A stretch of DNA of 32,878 bases from DAHVFY01 sp040388665 (lineage in GTDB: Bacteria > Chlamydiota > Chlamydiia > Chlamydiales > Rhabdochlamydiaceae), in contig JAZKBL010000055.1 in the NCBI GenBank assembly GCA_040388665.1, forward strand, positions 1 to 32,878, in the 5' to 3' direction. The notes beneath the pieces were generated by a model that searched no databases, was not told where the DNA came from, and saw only the letters and a list, made by a program, of their open reading frames with translations. A program made the position numbers and the translations under genes. Below, one piece after another: positions 1-8,629 of this stretch (position 1 is the stretch's first letter; each line of letters opens with the position of its first letter).

Positions 1-10
1 GCCAAGAAAA

Positions 11-60
11 GCGGTGACGAGTCACCGCACTCCAAACGCTCTTCGAGCGCAGTCTCATTT
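11..60. repeat. Palindromic dispersed-repeat copy, left end of window
   Basis: Bases 20-60 match the reverse complement of bases 32838-32878 at 40 of 41 positions; the only difference is at base 51. The element holds two small hairpins: an 8-bp perfect stem (11-18 with 21-28, 2-nt loop) and a CGCTC/GAGCG stem around 38-50 with a 3-nt loop. Two-hairpin palindromic units of this kind resemble REP/BIME-type intergenic elements. Its position at both window ends suggests that the assembly broke at a repeat family, or that the window is a whole contig. No coding potential is seen. Confidence 0.75.
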
Positions 61-129
61 TAATTTTTTCCTCTTTGAGCCTTCGCGTCTTTTCATCTAT
101 GCGCTCTTTCTTTTGTTTGTGTTTATAGG

Positions 130-135
130 TACAAT
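130..135 (+). promoter_or_regulatory. Possible -10 box of the SNF2 gene
   Basis: TACAAT at 130-135 lies only 6 nt before the ATG at 142, so a start site at normal spacing would fall at or next to the start codon (leaderless or nearly so). No good -35 is seen (TTTCTT at 107-112 is the best at 17-bp spacing). The AGGGG just before the ATG is too close to act as a normal Shine-Dalgarno site. Weak call. Confidence 0.3.
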
Positions 136-141
136 AGGGGA

Positions 142-3100
142 ATGCAGGCGTTATTTTCTGAGAGTGATTTGCGAGAAGGGCAAGCTTTGATTGATCAAGG
201 CAGGACCCTCCAGCTCCTTTTTTCTGAGGGGACGTACCAGATTGAAGTGGTTGATTCTCAAGATAAAGAGTCTTTCTGGCCTTTTGTGCAGATTGATGAT
301 AAAGGGGTCATTCTAGATCGCTTTTGCACTTGTGCAAAAGCGGAAAAAGAAGGAATTTGTGAGCATCTTGCTGCCGCCTATTTGAAGATTTTTAACAAGA
401 ATTACGAGCCTTTACATGCTCGTTTTCGTGATTCTTTATGGAATCAACTCTGTCAGATTGCAAGTATTCGTCATGGATATGATACTTCTGTGTTAAAAGA
501 GGAGAAACCTCATGGATATTGCGCCTTTTCAGTAACTGGTAAAAAGTTATTCCAAGTAAAGTCTCTATCAGATGCAGGCGCAATGCGCCTTCAAGAAATT
601 CTCGTGAATCGGGTGCGCGAAACAGAAGAGACCTCATTAAAATTTTCAAAATTGTCCGCTCAAGAATTGTCTCTTTGGCGAGAGGGTCGTCCCAGTCACC
701 ATTTATGTTATGAGCTTTCTTTTTGGTCTGATCTTGCTAAATGGTTGATGTTATTGCAAGAGGCGGGCAGCGCTTATGAAATTGAATTTGTGTATAAAGA
801 AGATTCTTTACCTAAAGGGATTGAAATCCGTTTTTCAGATGTTATACTTGGATTTTACATAGCATTCGTAAACTGGAAAGAGATTATACCCGCTCTTATA
901 TCGGTTAATTCTCCTCTTATTGTAGAAGAATTTGCAGATCAGAAGATTGAACAAATCACCTACGATCCTTTTTCTAAAATGTTTGTTTTAAAATTTTTGC
1001 CCAAAACGGGAAATGAAAAAGAAACAAAGAATTCTTTGGAAGGAATTTCTGTAGGAGAGTGGTTGTATGTTCAAGGTAAAGGGTTTTATGCAAAACGTAT
1101 CGATCCTTATCTAAAGGAAGAAAAAATTCCGGAAGAGAGAATCTCTTTAGTTTTAGAAAGACACCCAAAAGTGATTCAGAAACATCTAGTAGGTACAAAA
1201 ATTTCACGAGATACGATAACGCCCCGTTATCATCTTTGTATCGATGAAATGAAAAACTTGCATATTTCTTGTTATCTTTTTGAACCGGGTGATTTGCAAA
1301 AGTCTACTTCAGCTCTTTTTGGCAATTGGGCGTATGTTGATAATTTTGGTTTTTATCATTTGGAAAATTTACTTTTTGAAAGTGTAGAAAAAGTTATTGT
1401 AAAAGAGAAAGTAGGGGATTTTGTAAGTCGGCACCGTCATTGGTTGCAGTCCTATGAAGGATTTCAGACACATGTTTCAAGCGTAGAATCACAACTGAAT
1501 TATCACCTCACAAAAGAGGGGATTTTGAGGTTAGAAACACGCTCAGATTTTTTTGAGGAAGGCGAGGAGATCTGTGATTTTGGAGAATGGCTCTATATTA
1601 AAGATCGAGGATTTTATGCTAAAGTGACGGGGGGAACGGGGATGACGCTGCAAGCAGGGATGAGTGTATTCCCAAATGATATTTCCCGTTTTATTCACTT
1701 CTATCAAGACGAATTGGAGCGGATTCCTCAATTTTTTGCAGGGGGATCTCCTCTTGAGCGTACAGGGTTGCATGTGAGTCTTACATCTGAAAATCAGATT
1801 AAAGTGGCGCCTATTAATTTTTTTAAAACTCCTTATCAGATCAGCAGAGTGCGCTTTTTTGGCGATTTTACTTATGTTGATGGTGAAGGTTTTTTTGAAA
1901 TTCCTCATGAATTAAGATTGCCAGACGCTTACATGCATGAAAAGGTGATTGATGAAGCATCTGAGCCTTATTTTGTTTCTTATGAACTTGACCTTTTGCG
2001 CTCTCATCTCTTATCGCTAGATTCTCGTCTTACAAAACCAAAAATGCTGTATTTACGTATTGGTAAACTGCGTAGAAGCTCTAAAGCAACAACGGGAGAT
2101 TGGCTTGCAGAACTTGAATATGTCAGTGAAATCGGCACGGTTCCGGCTGTGGATGTTTGGAAAGCGGTAGCTGATCACAAAGGGTATCTTTTTTCAGATG
2201 CAGGGTTGCTGCTTCTTAAGCCGGCAAGGTTTAATTGGCTGAAAGGAATTGCTAAAAGGAAATGGTTAAAGCTTGGAAAGCAGCTTCGTTTAACGACACT
2301 CGAATGGTTACGGCTTAACATTTTTGAAAAGACATTATCTCCTGAAGATGATCCTGAGAGTTGCCGTTTTATAGAAGAAATGAATAAGTTCGAATCTAGC
2401 ATTCCTCTTGATTTAACCGGGTTAAAAAGCAGTCTACGTCCTTATCAAGAGACGGGCGTTCGATGGTTGTGGTTTCTGTTTACGCACGGCCTTTCAGGGC
2501 TTCTTTGTGATGAGATGGGGCTTGGAAAGACTCATCAGGCAATGGCAGTGCTTGCTGCTGCTGCAAACTTAGAGAAGAAAAAATATCTTGTTGTTTGTCC
2601 GACATCTGTTATTTACCACTGGGAAGATCTTCTAAAACGCTTTCTACCTCATTTAAAAGTCCGGGTGTTTTATGGGATTCAGCGGACGTTAGAAGAGTTT
2701 GAAGGGCAAGCAGATATTTTGCTTACCTCTTACGGTACTTTGCGTAGTGAAAAGAAGATGGTTTCAAAAATAGATTTTGATATTGCTGTTTTTGATGAAA
2801 TCCAGATTGCTAAAAATGTGCGCTCGCAAACTCATCGGGCACTTCGTATGGTCGCAGCTAAAATGCGTCTTGGTCTTACGGGCACGCCGATTGAAAATAG
2901 GCTTTTAGAGATTAAAGCGCTTTTTGATTTGGTCCTTCCTACATATATGCCGGGAGATGCAGCTTTTAAAGAGTTCTTTGTAAATCCCATTGAAAAAGGA
3001 CAAGATCCTGAGAAAAAAGCTCTCCTTTCTCAGCTAATACGTCCTTTTGTATTGCGTCGCAAAAAAGCAGAAGTGCTTTTAGAGCTTCCAGAAAAAACAG

Positions 3101-3864
3101 AGGAAATCGCTTATTGTGACTTATCTCCTGAACAGTTTGAAATGTATGGCAAGGTTTTTATAAAAGAAAAAGATAAGCTCTTAAAGGAACTGCAAGATGA
3201 AAATAAACCTGCGCCTTATGTTCATGTTTTTTCCCTTTTATCTAACTTGAAGCAGATTTGTGATCATCCGTGCCTTATTAATAAGCGAGTGGAAAACTAT
3301 GCACAACATGCTTCCGGTAAGTGGAATTTATTTATTGAACTTCTTCAAGAGACACGTGAGAGTGGACAAAAACTTGTTGTTTTTTCTCAATATTTACTCA
3401 TGCTCGACATCATTAAAACTTATTTAAAAGAGCGTAAGATTGGCTTTGCTGAAATTCGTGGAAGTACGCGTAATAGGAAGGAAGAGCTTGATCGCTTTCG
3501 AGAAGATCCTCTTTGTGAGGTTTTCGTTGCTTCACTTCAAGCGGCAGGTGTTGGTATTGATCTTGTTTCAGCATCTGTTGTGATTCATTATGACAGATGG
3601 TGGAATCCAGCCCGTGAAAATCAAGCAACGGATCGTGTGCATAGGATGGGTCAGAATCGAGGCGTTCAGGTGTTTAAAATGGTTACAAAAAACACTATTG
3701 AAGAACATATCCATCGTTTGATTGAAAGTAAAATGGCACTTATGGAAGGCGTAATTGGCTTTGACGATCAAGACCAGATTAAAGGTCTTGATCGCTCAGA
3801 ACTTGTACGTCTTCTGCAAGAGATTCATGGGGACATTAGAAATCAAACTTTAGGCCCGCAGTAA
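142..3864 (+). CDS. SNF2-family helicase with N-terminal SWIM zinc finger
   Basis: This 1240-aa protein is a DNA-dependent ATPase/translocase of the SWI2/SNF2 (RapA/HepA-like) superfamily 2 class. An N-terminal SWIM-type zinc motif is seen as C62-x-C64 ... C73-x-H75. The helicase core is C-terminal: motif I DEMGLGKT at about 790-797, motif II DEIQ (VFDEIQ), motif III GLTGTP, and motif VI with DRVHRMGQ near residue 1165. All core motifs look intact. The long middle region (about 100-740) has several copies of a short pattern of the form GEWLY/GDFTYVDGxGFF, so it is internally repetitive. Such proteins are thought to remodel protein-DNA or RNA polymerase complexes; the exact substrate here is unknown. 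Chlamydiae usually carry two SNF2 proteins, and in C. trachomatis one (CT708) lies near der (CT703), which agrees with der nearby here. The 3' end overlaps the convergent OMP gene by 29 bp. Confidence 0.93.
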   Translation: MQALFSESDLREGQALIDQGRTLQLLFSEGTYQIEVVDSQDKESFWPFVQIDDKGVILDRFCTCAKAEKEGICEHLAAAYLKIFNKNYEPLHARFRDSLWNQLCQIASIRHGYDTSVLKEEKPHGYCAFSVTGKKLFQVKSLSDAGAMRLQEILVNRVRETEETSLKFSKLSAQELSLWREGRPSHHLCYELSFWSDLAKWLMLLQEAGSAYEIEFVYKEDSLPKGIEIRFSDVILGFYIAFVNWKEIIPALISVNSPLIVEEFADQKIEQITYDPFSKMFVLKFLPKTGNEKETKNSLEGISVGEWLYVQGKGFYAKRIDPYLKEEKIPEERISLVLERHPKVIQKHLVGTKISRDTITPRYHLCIDEMKNLHISCYLFEPGDLQKSTSALFGNWAYVDNFGFYHLENLLFESVEKVIVKEKVGDFVSRHRHWLQSYEGFQTHVSSVESQLNYHLTKEGILRLETRSDFFEEGEEICDFGEWLYIKDRGFYAKVTGGTGMTLQAGMSVFPNDISRFIHFYQDELERIPQFFAGGSPLERTGLHVSLTSENQIKVAPINFFKTPYQISRVRFFGDFTYVDGEGFFEIPHELRLPDAYMHEKVIDEASEPYFVSYELDLLRSHLLSLDSRLTKPKMLYLRIGKLRRSSKATTGDWLAELEYVSEIGTVPAVDVWKAVADHKGYLFSDAGLLLLKPARFNWLKGIAKRKWLKLGKQLRLTTLEWLRLNIFEKTLSPEDDPESCRFIEEMNKFESSIPLDLTGLKSSLRPYQETGVRWLWFLFTHGLSGLLCDEMGLGKTHQAMAVLAAAANLEKKKYLVVCPTSVIYHWEDLLKRFLPHLKVRVFYGIQRTLEEFEGQADILLTSYGTLRSEKKMVSKIDFDIAVFDEIQIAKNVRSQTHRALRMVAAKMRLGLTGTPIENRLLEIKALFDLVLPTYMPGDAAFKEFFVNPIEKGQDPEKKALLSQLIRPFVLRRKKAEVLLELPEKTEEIAYCDLSPEQFEMYGKVFIKEKDKLLKELQDENKPAPYVHVFSLLSNLKQICDHPCLINKRVENYAQHASGKWNLFIELLQETRESGQKLVVFSQYLLMLDIIKTYLKERKIGFAEIRGSTRNRKEELDRFREDPLCEVFVASLQAAGVGIDLVSASVVIHYDRWWNPARENQATDRVHRMGQNRGVQVFKMVTKNTIEEHIHRLIESKMALMEGVIGFDDQDQIKGLDRSELVRLLQEIHGDIRNQTLGPQ

Positions 3865-5353
3865 GCCCTTGGATTCCCAAAAATCCCGCAGTGAAATTTG
3901 CGTCTCTTCCACCAGTTGGGCTATCATCAAGAAAGACGGGACGGTAGACTTCTTGAAGATTTGCAAAGAAATTCAATTCATATCCTGCATATAAGAGGAA
4001 TCCAAAACGGTTATACTGCTTTCCCCATGCGGGCATTAAAGCAAGTCGTAGGTGGAAAATGAAACGATGGTCATTGATGTGGATGTCGTTAGTCACTTGA
4101 GGAGTAAGTGTAGTGATTTCATTTGAAGGAAGGTGATTATTTGTTTTGTTGAATGCGAATTTTGACCAAGGACCAAAGATAAGAGCAAAACTCCCTTCTG
4201 ATAGAAGACTAAAGCCTTTACCCATGAACCAATCTGTATCTAACCCAAGACGCAAACCAGCACCAGAAAACTTCCAATTTTCTCTACCTTTGACTGTTGA
4301 ACCCGTTCCAAAATCAATCCCATTAATGATAACGGAACCTGGAAGATATTTGTAACTCATATGTTGATCGATAGATCCACCGGTTACCCCCAAAAGAACG
4401 CGTAAGAGAAGAGCGTCGGTTGCAAGTAGTCTTCTCGCAAGTAAAATATCGCCTAGGTTGTAATTGATGCTAACGGAAGCTCTTGCAACACGAACTGGAG
4501 TATGTGTGTATTGAGTAAATGTGCCAACTGTTGTTTTTGCAGGTAGAGGGTTTCCGCTAGGTGGAATCGTCTCTACAATATTAGGTGGATAGCCTTTAGG
4601 ATGATATGTTTGGTTGCTGTGACTACTGTGATAATAGGTGTAGTTCGCTTCTACTTCCCAAAAATCAGGAGCAAAACGGTATCCGACATAGACTCGATAG
4701 CCGGGAGCCCATGTAAAAGTAGCGTAATGCATTTTGCCAATAGATCCAATTTGTTGAGAGCTTCCGGGATTTGCCCCTTTTTGGCCTTTAACCGCATAAT
4801 CTAAGGCGCCTTCGTAGACTTTCCACCACAGAAATTCTATACCAACGTAACCCGCTGATTTTTTGATTTCCGGGCGGTATTTAAAAATAGATAAAGAGGG
4901 TTGTTCAGGAGAGCTTTCTACGTAATTATCAGGAAGAGTTGCTGTTGCGATGAGCTCGCCTACTTGATTTGAGAATTTTTTCATCGCTTTTTCATGAAGT
5001 CTATCTACTTTTAAATTCATCTTTTCTAAATTCTGTTCAAGAACTGCGATTTGGTGTAAATACTGCGCGCGTTCTTTAAGAAAACTTTCATTGATTGCTA
5101 AGACTTCGAGCTTCACAGCTTCTGTATTTTTTTCTCCGTCATTTTTTAATTCCAGATTTTGCTGCTCTAGCTTTTTAAGCATGGCCTGAACAAATTCTAG
5201 TTCTTTGTTGAGAGCTTCCACATTTTCTATTGATTGCAGAACTAAAGCGTTTGCTTTATTCTGAGAAGAAAGCGTTTCTCTAACAGTGTCTAACGAAGAC
5301 TCCGGTAATACGGAGCCAAGCATGATATGCAAAGCTAACAATCCTAAATTCAT
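3836..5353 (-). CDS. Outer membrane pore protein, Lpg1974/MOMP-like (shorter paralogue)
   Basis: This 505-aa predicted beta-barrel porin starts with a short hydrophobic signal-like segment (residues 1-16). A coiled coil follows (about 40-125), then a barrel domain from about residue 168. Typical family traits are the GYVGIEFLWWK entry strand, the EGALDYA motif, many aromatic alternating strands and a C-terminal phenylalanine (ending KFDF), the usual signal for outer membrane insertion. It resembles the Legionella 43-kDa/Lpg1974 pore-forming family, which is expanded in several Chlamydia-related bacteria and probably serves as the major surface porin. The gene lies 26 bp downstream of its longer paralogue on the same strand, so the two are probably cotranscribed. 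Its stop region overlaps the 3' end of the SNF2 gene. The Shine-Dalgarno site is weak (GGA about 10 nt before ATG). Porin assignment is by pattern; pore specificity cannot be read. Confidence 0.85.
   Translation of the reverse strand: MNLGLLALHIMLGSVLPESSLDTVRETLSSQNKANALVLQSIENVEALNKELEFVQAMLKKLEQQNLELKNDGEKNTEAVKLEVLAINESFLKERAQYLHQIAVLEQNLEKMNLKVDRLHEKAMKKFSNQVGELIATATLPDNYVESSPEQPSLSIFKYRPEIKKSAGYVGIEFLWWKVYEGALDYAVKGQKGANPGSSQQIGSIGKMHYATFTWAPGYRVYVGYRFAPDFWEVEANYTYYHSSHSNQTYHPKGYPPNIVETIPPSGNPLPAKTTVGTFTQYTHTPVRVARASVSINYNLGDILLARRLLATDALLLRVLLGVTGGSIDQHMSYKYLPGSVIINGIDFGTGSTVKGRENWKFSGAGLRLGLDTDWFMGKGFSLLSEGSFALIFGPWSKFAFNKTNNHLPSNEITTLTPQVTNDIHINDHRFIFHLRLALMPAWGKQYNRFGFLLYAGYELNFFANLQEVYRPVFLDDSPTGGRDANFTAGFLGIQGLTAGLKFDF
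5039..5170 (-). repeat. Single coiled-coil unit in the shorter OMP
   Basis: Residues about 62-105 of the 505-aa OMP correspond to one copy of the ~40-residue unit with the pattern ELK ... VKxEV ... AIN ... I..L that occurs about three times in the longer paralogue. It is listed to show the unit-number difference between the tandem genes. Confidence 0.6.
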
Positions 5354-5379
5354 ATGTTTATTCCATAATTTGAGTAGAG

Positions 5380-7092
5380 TTAAAAATCAAAATTTATGCC
5401 GGCAGTAAGTCCTTGCATGCCTAAGAGTCCATAAGTAAAGCTTGTTAATCTTTGAACATACGATGCGGTGTCAGCAGAAGAACGATACACTTCTTGTAGA
5501 TTTGTAAAGAGGTTAAGTTCATAACCAGCATACACAAGAAATCCAAAATGGTTAAATTGTTTGCCCCATGCTGGCATAATTGCTAAACGCGTGTGCATAG
5601 AAAATCTGTGATCATTAATTTTAAGATTTGTAGTCACTTGCGGAAGACCCTGGCCGCCACCTGCTAAGAGATGGTTATTTGTTTTATTAAAAGAAAGGTT
5701 TGAGTAAGGGCCAAAAAAAACAGCAAGGCTTCCATCTGTAAGTAAAGTAAAACCCTTACCGATGAACCAGTTCATATCCAGGCCTAGACGAAAACCTCCC
5801 GCTGAGAACTTCCAATTCTCTTTGCCTTTAACAGTAGATCCTTTTTCACTAACGCCATTGGAGATCTGCAAGCCGGGCAGATAGGTATATTTCCAATGTT
5901 GATCTAGCCATACCCCGGAAATGCCAAAGAGACCGCGTAGGATTAAAGCCTTTGTCACAGCAAGTCTTCTGCCAAGTAAAATATCCCCCATGTTGTAATT
6001 AAGGGTAATGGAGCTTTTGGCAATATCTACGGGAGTGGTTGTATATTGAATAAATGTTCCTACCAAAGCTTTTTCGGGAGGCACGCCATTTACGTTATTG
6101 GGTGGAGAACATTTTGGATGAGATGCTTTATTGTGGTGGCTGTTGTGGTAGTAGGTGTAAATCGCCTCTACTTCCCAAAAATCGGGGGGGAAACGATATC
6201 CTAAATAGGCGCGATAGCCGGGAGCCCATTCAAAAGAAGCAGACTTGAGCTTGCCAATGCCTCCCAAGTCTTGATTGCCACCTACTTGTCCCTTAATCGC
6301 ATAATCTAAAGCGCCTTCATAAGCTTTCCACCAAAGAAATTCTACACCTACATAACCTTTTTGTTTTTCAATTTCTGGCAGATAGTGAAACATAGCGGGT
6401 GCTGCAGGTGGAGCAGCTGCGACTTCATATTCAGGAAAAGCTGCCGTTGCGATGAGTTCTCCAACTTGGTTTGAGAATTTTTTTATTGCACTTTCATCAA
6501 GCCAGCTTAATTTTTCCGAGACGAGAGTTAAGTCATTTTCGAGAATTGAAACTTGTTGCAGCTGTTGTTTTTTTTCTTCTGTGATACGTTCGTTGATTGT
6601 CGAAATTTCATGTTTTACAGCCTCTTCATGAAGCTTTTTCAATTTGGCGATCTCTTGAGCATGTTCTTGTTTTTCTTTGAGAAGCTGTTCGTTAATCGCA
6701 GAAATCTCGAGTTTCACAGATTCTGTTTGTTCTTGGCTGAAATTTTTTAATTCAAGATTCTGATTTTGTAATTCTTTGATGATTTGTAAGTATTTTTGTT
6801 TTTCTTGAAAAAGACGTTTGTTGATCGTGAGGACTTCATTTTTTACTGTTTGGGCATTTTTTTCTTGCGCTTCTTTTAACTCAGCATTTTGTTTTTCGAG
6901 GTCTTTAATCATCGCTTGGACAAGCGTCAATTCTTTATTTAATTTTGACATATTTTCTGCTGATTGCGAGAATGCAACGGCAGCTTCGTTAGATTTATTT
7001 TTAAAAGAGGTTTCTTCTGAAGCCGTTTCAGAAGGCACTTCAGGTAAAAGTGTGGCGAGCGTCGCATGCAAAATAAATAATCCCAAGACCAT
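5380..7092 (-). CDS. Outer membrane pore protein, Lpg1974/MOMP-like (longer paralogue)
   Basis: This 570-aa paralogue of the next gene has the same plan: an N-terminal hydrophobic segment (1-16), a long coiled coil (about 45-205), then a beta-barrel starting at about residue 246 (GYVGVEFLWWK, EGALDYA) and ending in NFDF. The barrel halves of the two proteins are clearly alike throughout. The length difference lies mostly in the coiled coil, where this protein has three related ~40-residue units (about 66-107, 108-151 and a shorter 152-185) against one in the neighbour. A good Shine-Dalgarno (GGAG, 7-8 nt spacing) supports the start at 7092. A TTGACT -35-like box at 7146-7151 is followed by only weak -10 candidates. 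It is the first gene of a two-gene operon divergent from der. Role inferred: surface porin or adhesin with a periplasmic or trimerising coiled-coil stalk. Confidence 0.86.
   Translation of the reverse strand: MVLGLFILHATLATLLPEVPSETASEETSFKNKSNEAAVAFSQSAENMSKLNKELTLVQAMIKDLEKQNAELKEAQEKNAQTVKNEVLTINKRLFQEKQKYLQIIKELQNQNLELKNFSQEQTESVKLEISAINEQLLKEKQEHAQEIAKLKKLHEEAVKHEISTINERITEEKKQQLQQVSILENDLTLVSEKLSWLDESAIKKFSNQVGELIATAAFPEYEVAAAPPAAPAMFHYLPEIEKQKGYVGVEFLWWKAYEGALDYAIKGQVGGNQDLGGIGKLKSASFEWAPGYRAYLGYRFPPDFWEVEAIYTYYHNSHHNKASHPKCSPPNNVNGVPPEKALVGTFIQYTTTPVDIAKSSITLNYNMGDILLGRRLAVTKALILRGLFGISGVWLDQHWKYTYLPGLQISNGVSEKGSTVKGKENWKFSAGGFRLGLDMNWFIGKGFTLLTDGSLAVFFGPYSNLSFNKTNNHLLAGGGQGLPQVTTNLKINDHRFSMHTRLAIMPAWGKQFNHFGFLVYAGYELNLFTNLQEVYRSSADTASYVQRLTSFTYGLLGMQGLTAGINFDF
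6538..6897 (-). repeat. Three tandem coiled-coil units in the longer OMP
   Basis: Residues about 66-107, 108-151 and 152-185 share the pattern (ELK) ... VKxE(V/I) ... (T/A)IN(E/K) ... EK ... I..L. The third copy is truncated at its start. The copies are diverged at the base level, so the expansion is not recent. Confidence 0.65.
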
Positions 7093-7179
7093 AAAGCAAC
7101 TCCATAAGATGTCTTTTTTTTAAATTTCATCTAAGCCTATTTGAAAGTCAAGAAAAAATTACAATTTTATATTTCATGA

Positions 7180-7208
7180 TTGTTGATTAATCCAATCTCT
7201 CTTATACT
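7180..7208 (+). promoter_or_regulatory. Possible der promoter
   Basis: TTGTTG (7180-7185) and TATACT (7203-7208) are separated by 17 bp and match a sigma70/sigma66-type promoter. Transcription would begin near 7215, leaving a leader of only about 5 nt before the ATG at 7220. No Shine-Dalgarno is present before that ATG. Confidence 0.4.
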
Positions 7209-7219
7209 TGTGCGTCACT

Positions 7220-8578
7220 ATGAATAAGATTTTAAAATTAGCTTTAGTTGGGCGCCCGAATGTCGGAAAGTCGGCGCTGTTCAATAGGATTTGTAAAAAG
7301 AAAATTGCAATCGTCGATGAGATGGAAGGCGTTACGCGCGATCGTCTCTATGCGGATGCTGATTTTTTTGGCCGCCCCTTCGAAATTATTGATACCGGAG
7401 GGATTGATTCCCATTCCGGCATTCCCTTTCAAGAAGAAGTGCGTCGTCAAACTGAAATTGCAATTGTTGAAGCAGATGTTATTGTTATGGTCGTTGATGC
7501 GCGTGTTGGCATTACAACTTTAGACGAAGAAGTTGCTAAACTTCTTTTAAGAACAGGGAAACCCATTTCTCTTGCAGTTAACAAAGTAGATGATTTTGAG
7601 CATATGCATCTTCTGCATCAGTTCTATTCTTTAGGGATTTCTAAACTCGTTGCTGTATCTGCAGTCCAAGGATTTCAGATGGCGGAATTGTTGGAAACAG
7701 CGTTTAAAGATGTTGCATTTCCTAAAGAGAGTCAACAAGCGGGCCCAAAGCGCATTAATGTCGCGATTGTTGGTCGGCCGAATGTTGGTAAGTCCACACT
7801 CCTTAATTTTCTTCTTCAAGAAGACCGTTCTGTTGTAAGTCCGGTAGCCGGGACAACACGAGATAGCATCGATGTGGATGTTGAGGTTGATGGCACCGCA
7901 TTTACGTTAATTGACACTGCAGGGATTCGTCGTAAAGCGTCAGAACATGATGTCATTGATAAATTTGCAGCAATCCGCACAGAAAGAGCGATTGAACGCG
8001 CAGATGTATGTGTGATGATGCTTGATGCTCAAGAGGGGATCACTTCTCAAGAAAAACGGATTGCACGTCATATCGAAGAGCATGGGAAAGGATGTATTCT
8101 TCTTTTTAACAAATGGGATCTTGTTAAAGGCTTCCGGATGGAGCACTGCCTTCAAGGTGTGCAACACATGGCAAGCTTTTTAACACACTGTCCGACTCTT
8201 TTTGTCTCTGCACAAACAGGACGCAATTTAGAAGGACTGTTTAAGCATATTCAAGAAGTACATGTTCAACATAATAGACGCATCACAACAGGTCAGCTGA
8301 ATCGATTCATGGAAAGGACCTTGCAAAAATATCATCCTCCGATGATTCAAGGAAAACGATTGAAGATTTTTTATTTGGCGCAAGTGGATACATGTCCACC
8401 ACGCTTCGTTTTCTTTGTCAACGATCCTGATAGAATGTGTGAATCCTATAAAAAATACATCATCAATCAATTCCGTGAGATGTATCAATTCACAGGCGTG
8501 CCGCTTATTTTCTCTCTCAGAGGACGTAAAGTCAAAGAAGATCGGGAAGAACAAGCCCACGACTTCGCTATCAGGTAG
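7220..8578 (+). CDS. der: GTPase Der (EngA), ribosome assembly
   Basis: This is an essential tandem-GTPase that acts in maturation of the 50S ribosomal subunit. Two complete G domains are visible, each with a G1 motif GRPNVGKS, a DT(G/A)G motif and an NK(V/W)D motif, followed by the C-terminal KH-like domain (about residues 350-452) that binds rRNA. Length (452 aa) is normal. An upstream in-frame TTG at 7208 would add four residues (MCVT), but the ATG at 7220 gives the standard Der N-terminus directly before the first G1 motif and is preferred. The gene is convergent with the candidate effector gene downstream and divergent from the OMP pair. Confidence 0.97.
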   Translation: MNKILKLALVGRPNVGKSALFNRICKKKIAIVDEMEGVTRDRLYADADFFGRPFEIIDTGGIDSHSGIPFQEEVRRQTEIAIVEADVIVMVVDARVGITTLDEEVAKLLLRTGKPISLAVNKVDDFEHMHLLHQFYSLGISKLVAVSAVQGFQMAELLETAFKDVAFPKESQQAGPKRINVAIVGRPNVGKSTLLNFLLQEDRSVVSPVAGTTRDSIDVDVEVDGTAFTLIDTAGIRRKASEHDVIDKFAAIRTERAIERADVCVMMLDAQEGITSQEKRIARHIEEHGKGCILLFNKWDLVKGFRMEHCLQGVQHMASFLTHCPTLFVSAQTGRNLEGLFKHIQEVHVQHNRRITTGQLNRFMERTLQKYHPPMIQGKRLKIFYLAQVDTCPPRFVFFVNDPDRMCESYKKYIINQFREMYQFTGVPLIFSLRGRKVKEDREEQAHDFAIR

Positions 8579-8603
8579 AAATTGCTTCGATATAACTCTT
8601 ATC

Positions 8604-8629
8604 AAAAAACTAATTATTTATAGTTTTTT
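8604..8629. terminator. AT-rich bidirectional hairpin between der and the next gene
   Basis: A perfect 9-bp inverted repeat (AAAAAACTA at 8604-8612, TAGTTTTTT at 8621-8629, 8-nt loop) lies between the convergent genes and gives a T-run on both strands. The stem is AT-rich, so it may be a weak terminator. It overlaps the last codons of the minus-strand gene. Confidence 0.5.

Noticed and set aside
7208..7219. Upstream TTG start for der giving MCVT before MNKILK
   Set aside because: The ATG at 7220 gives the standard N-terminus of Der; the extension overlaps the likely -10 box.
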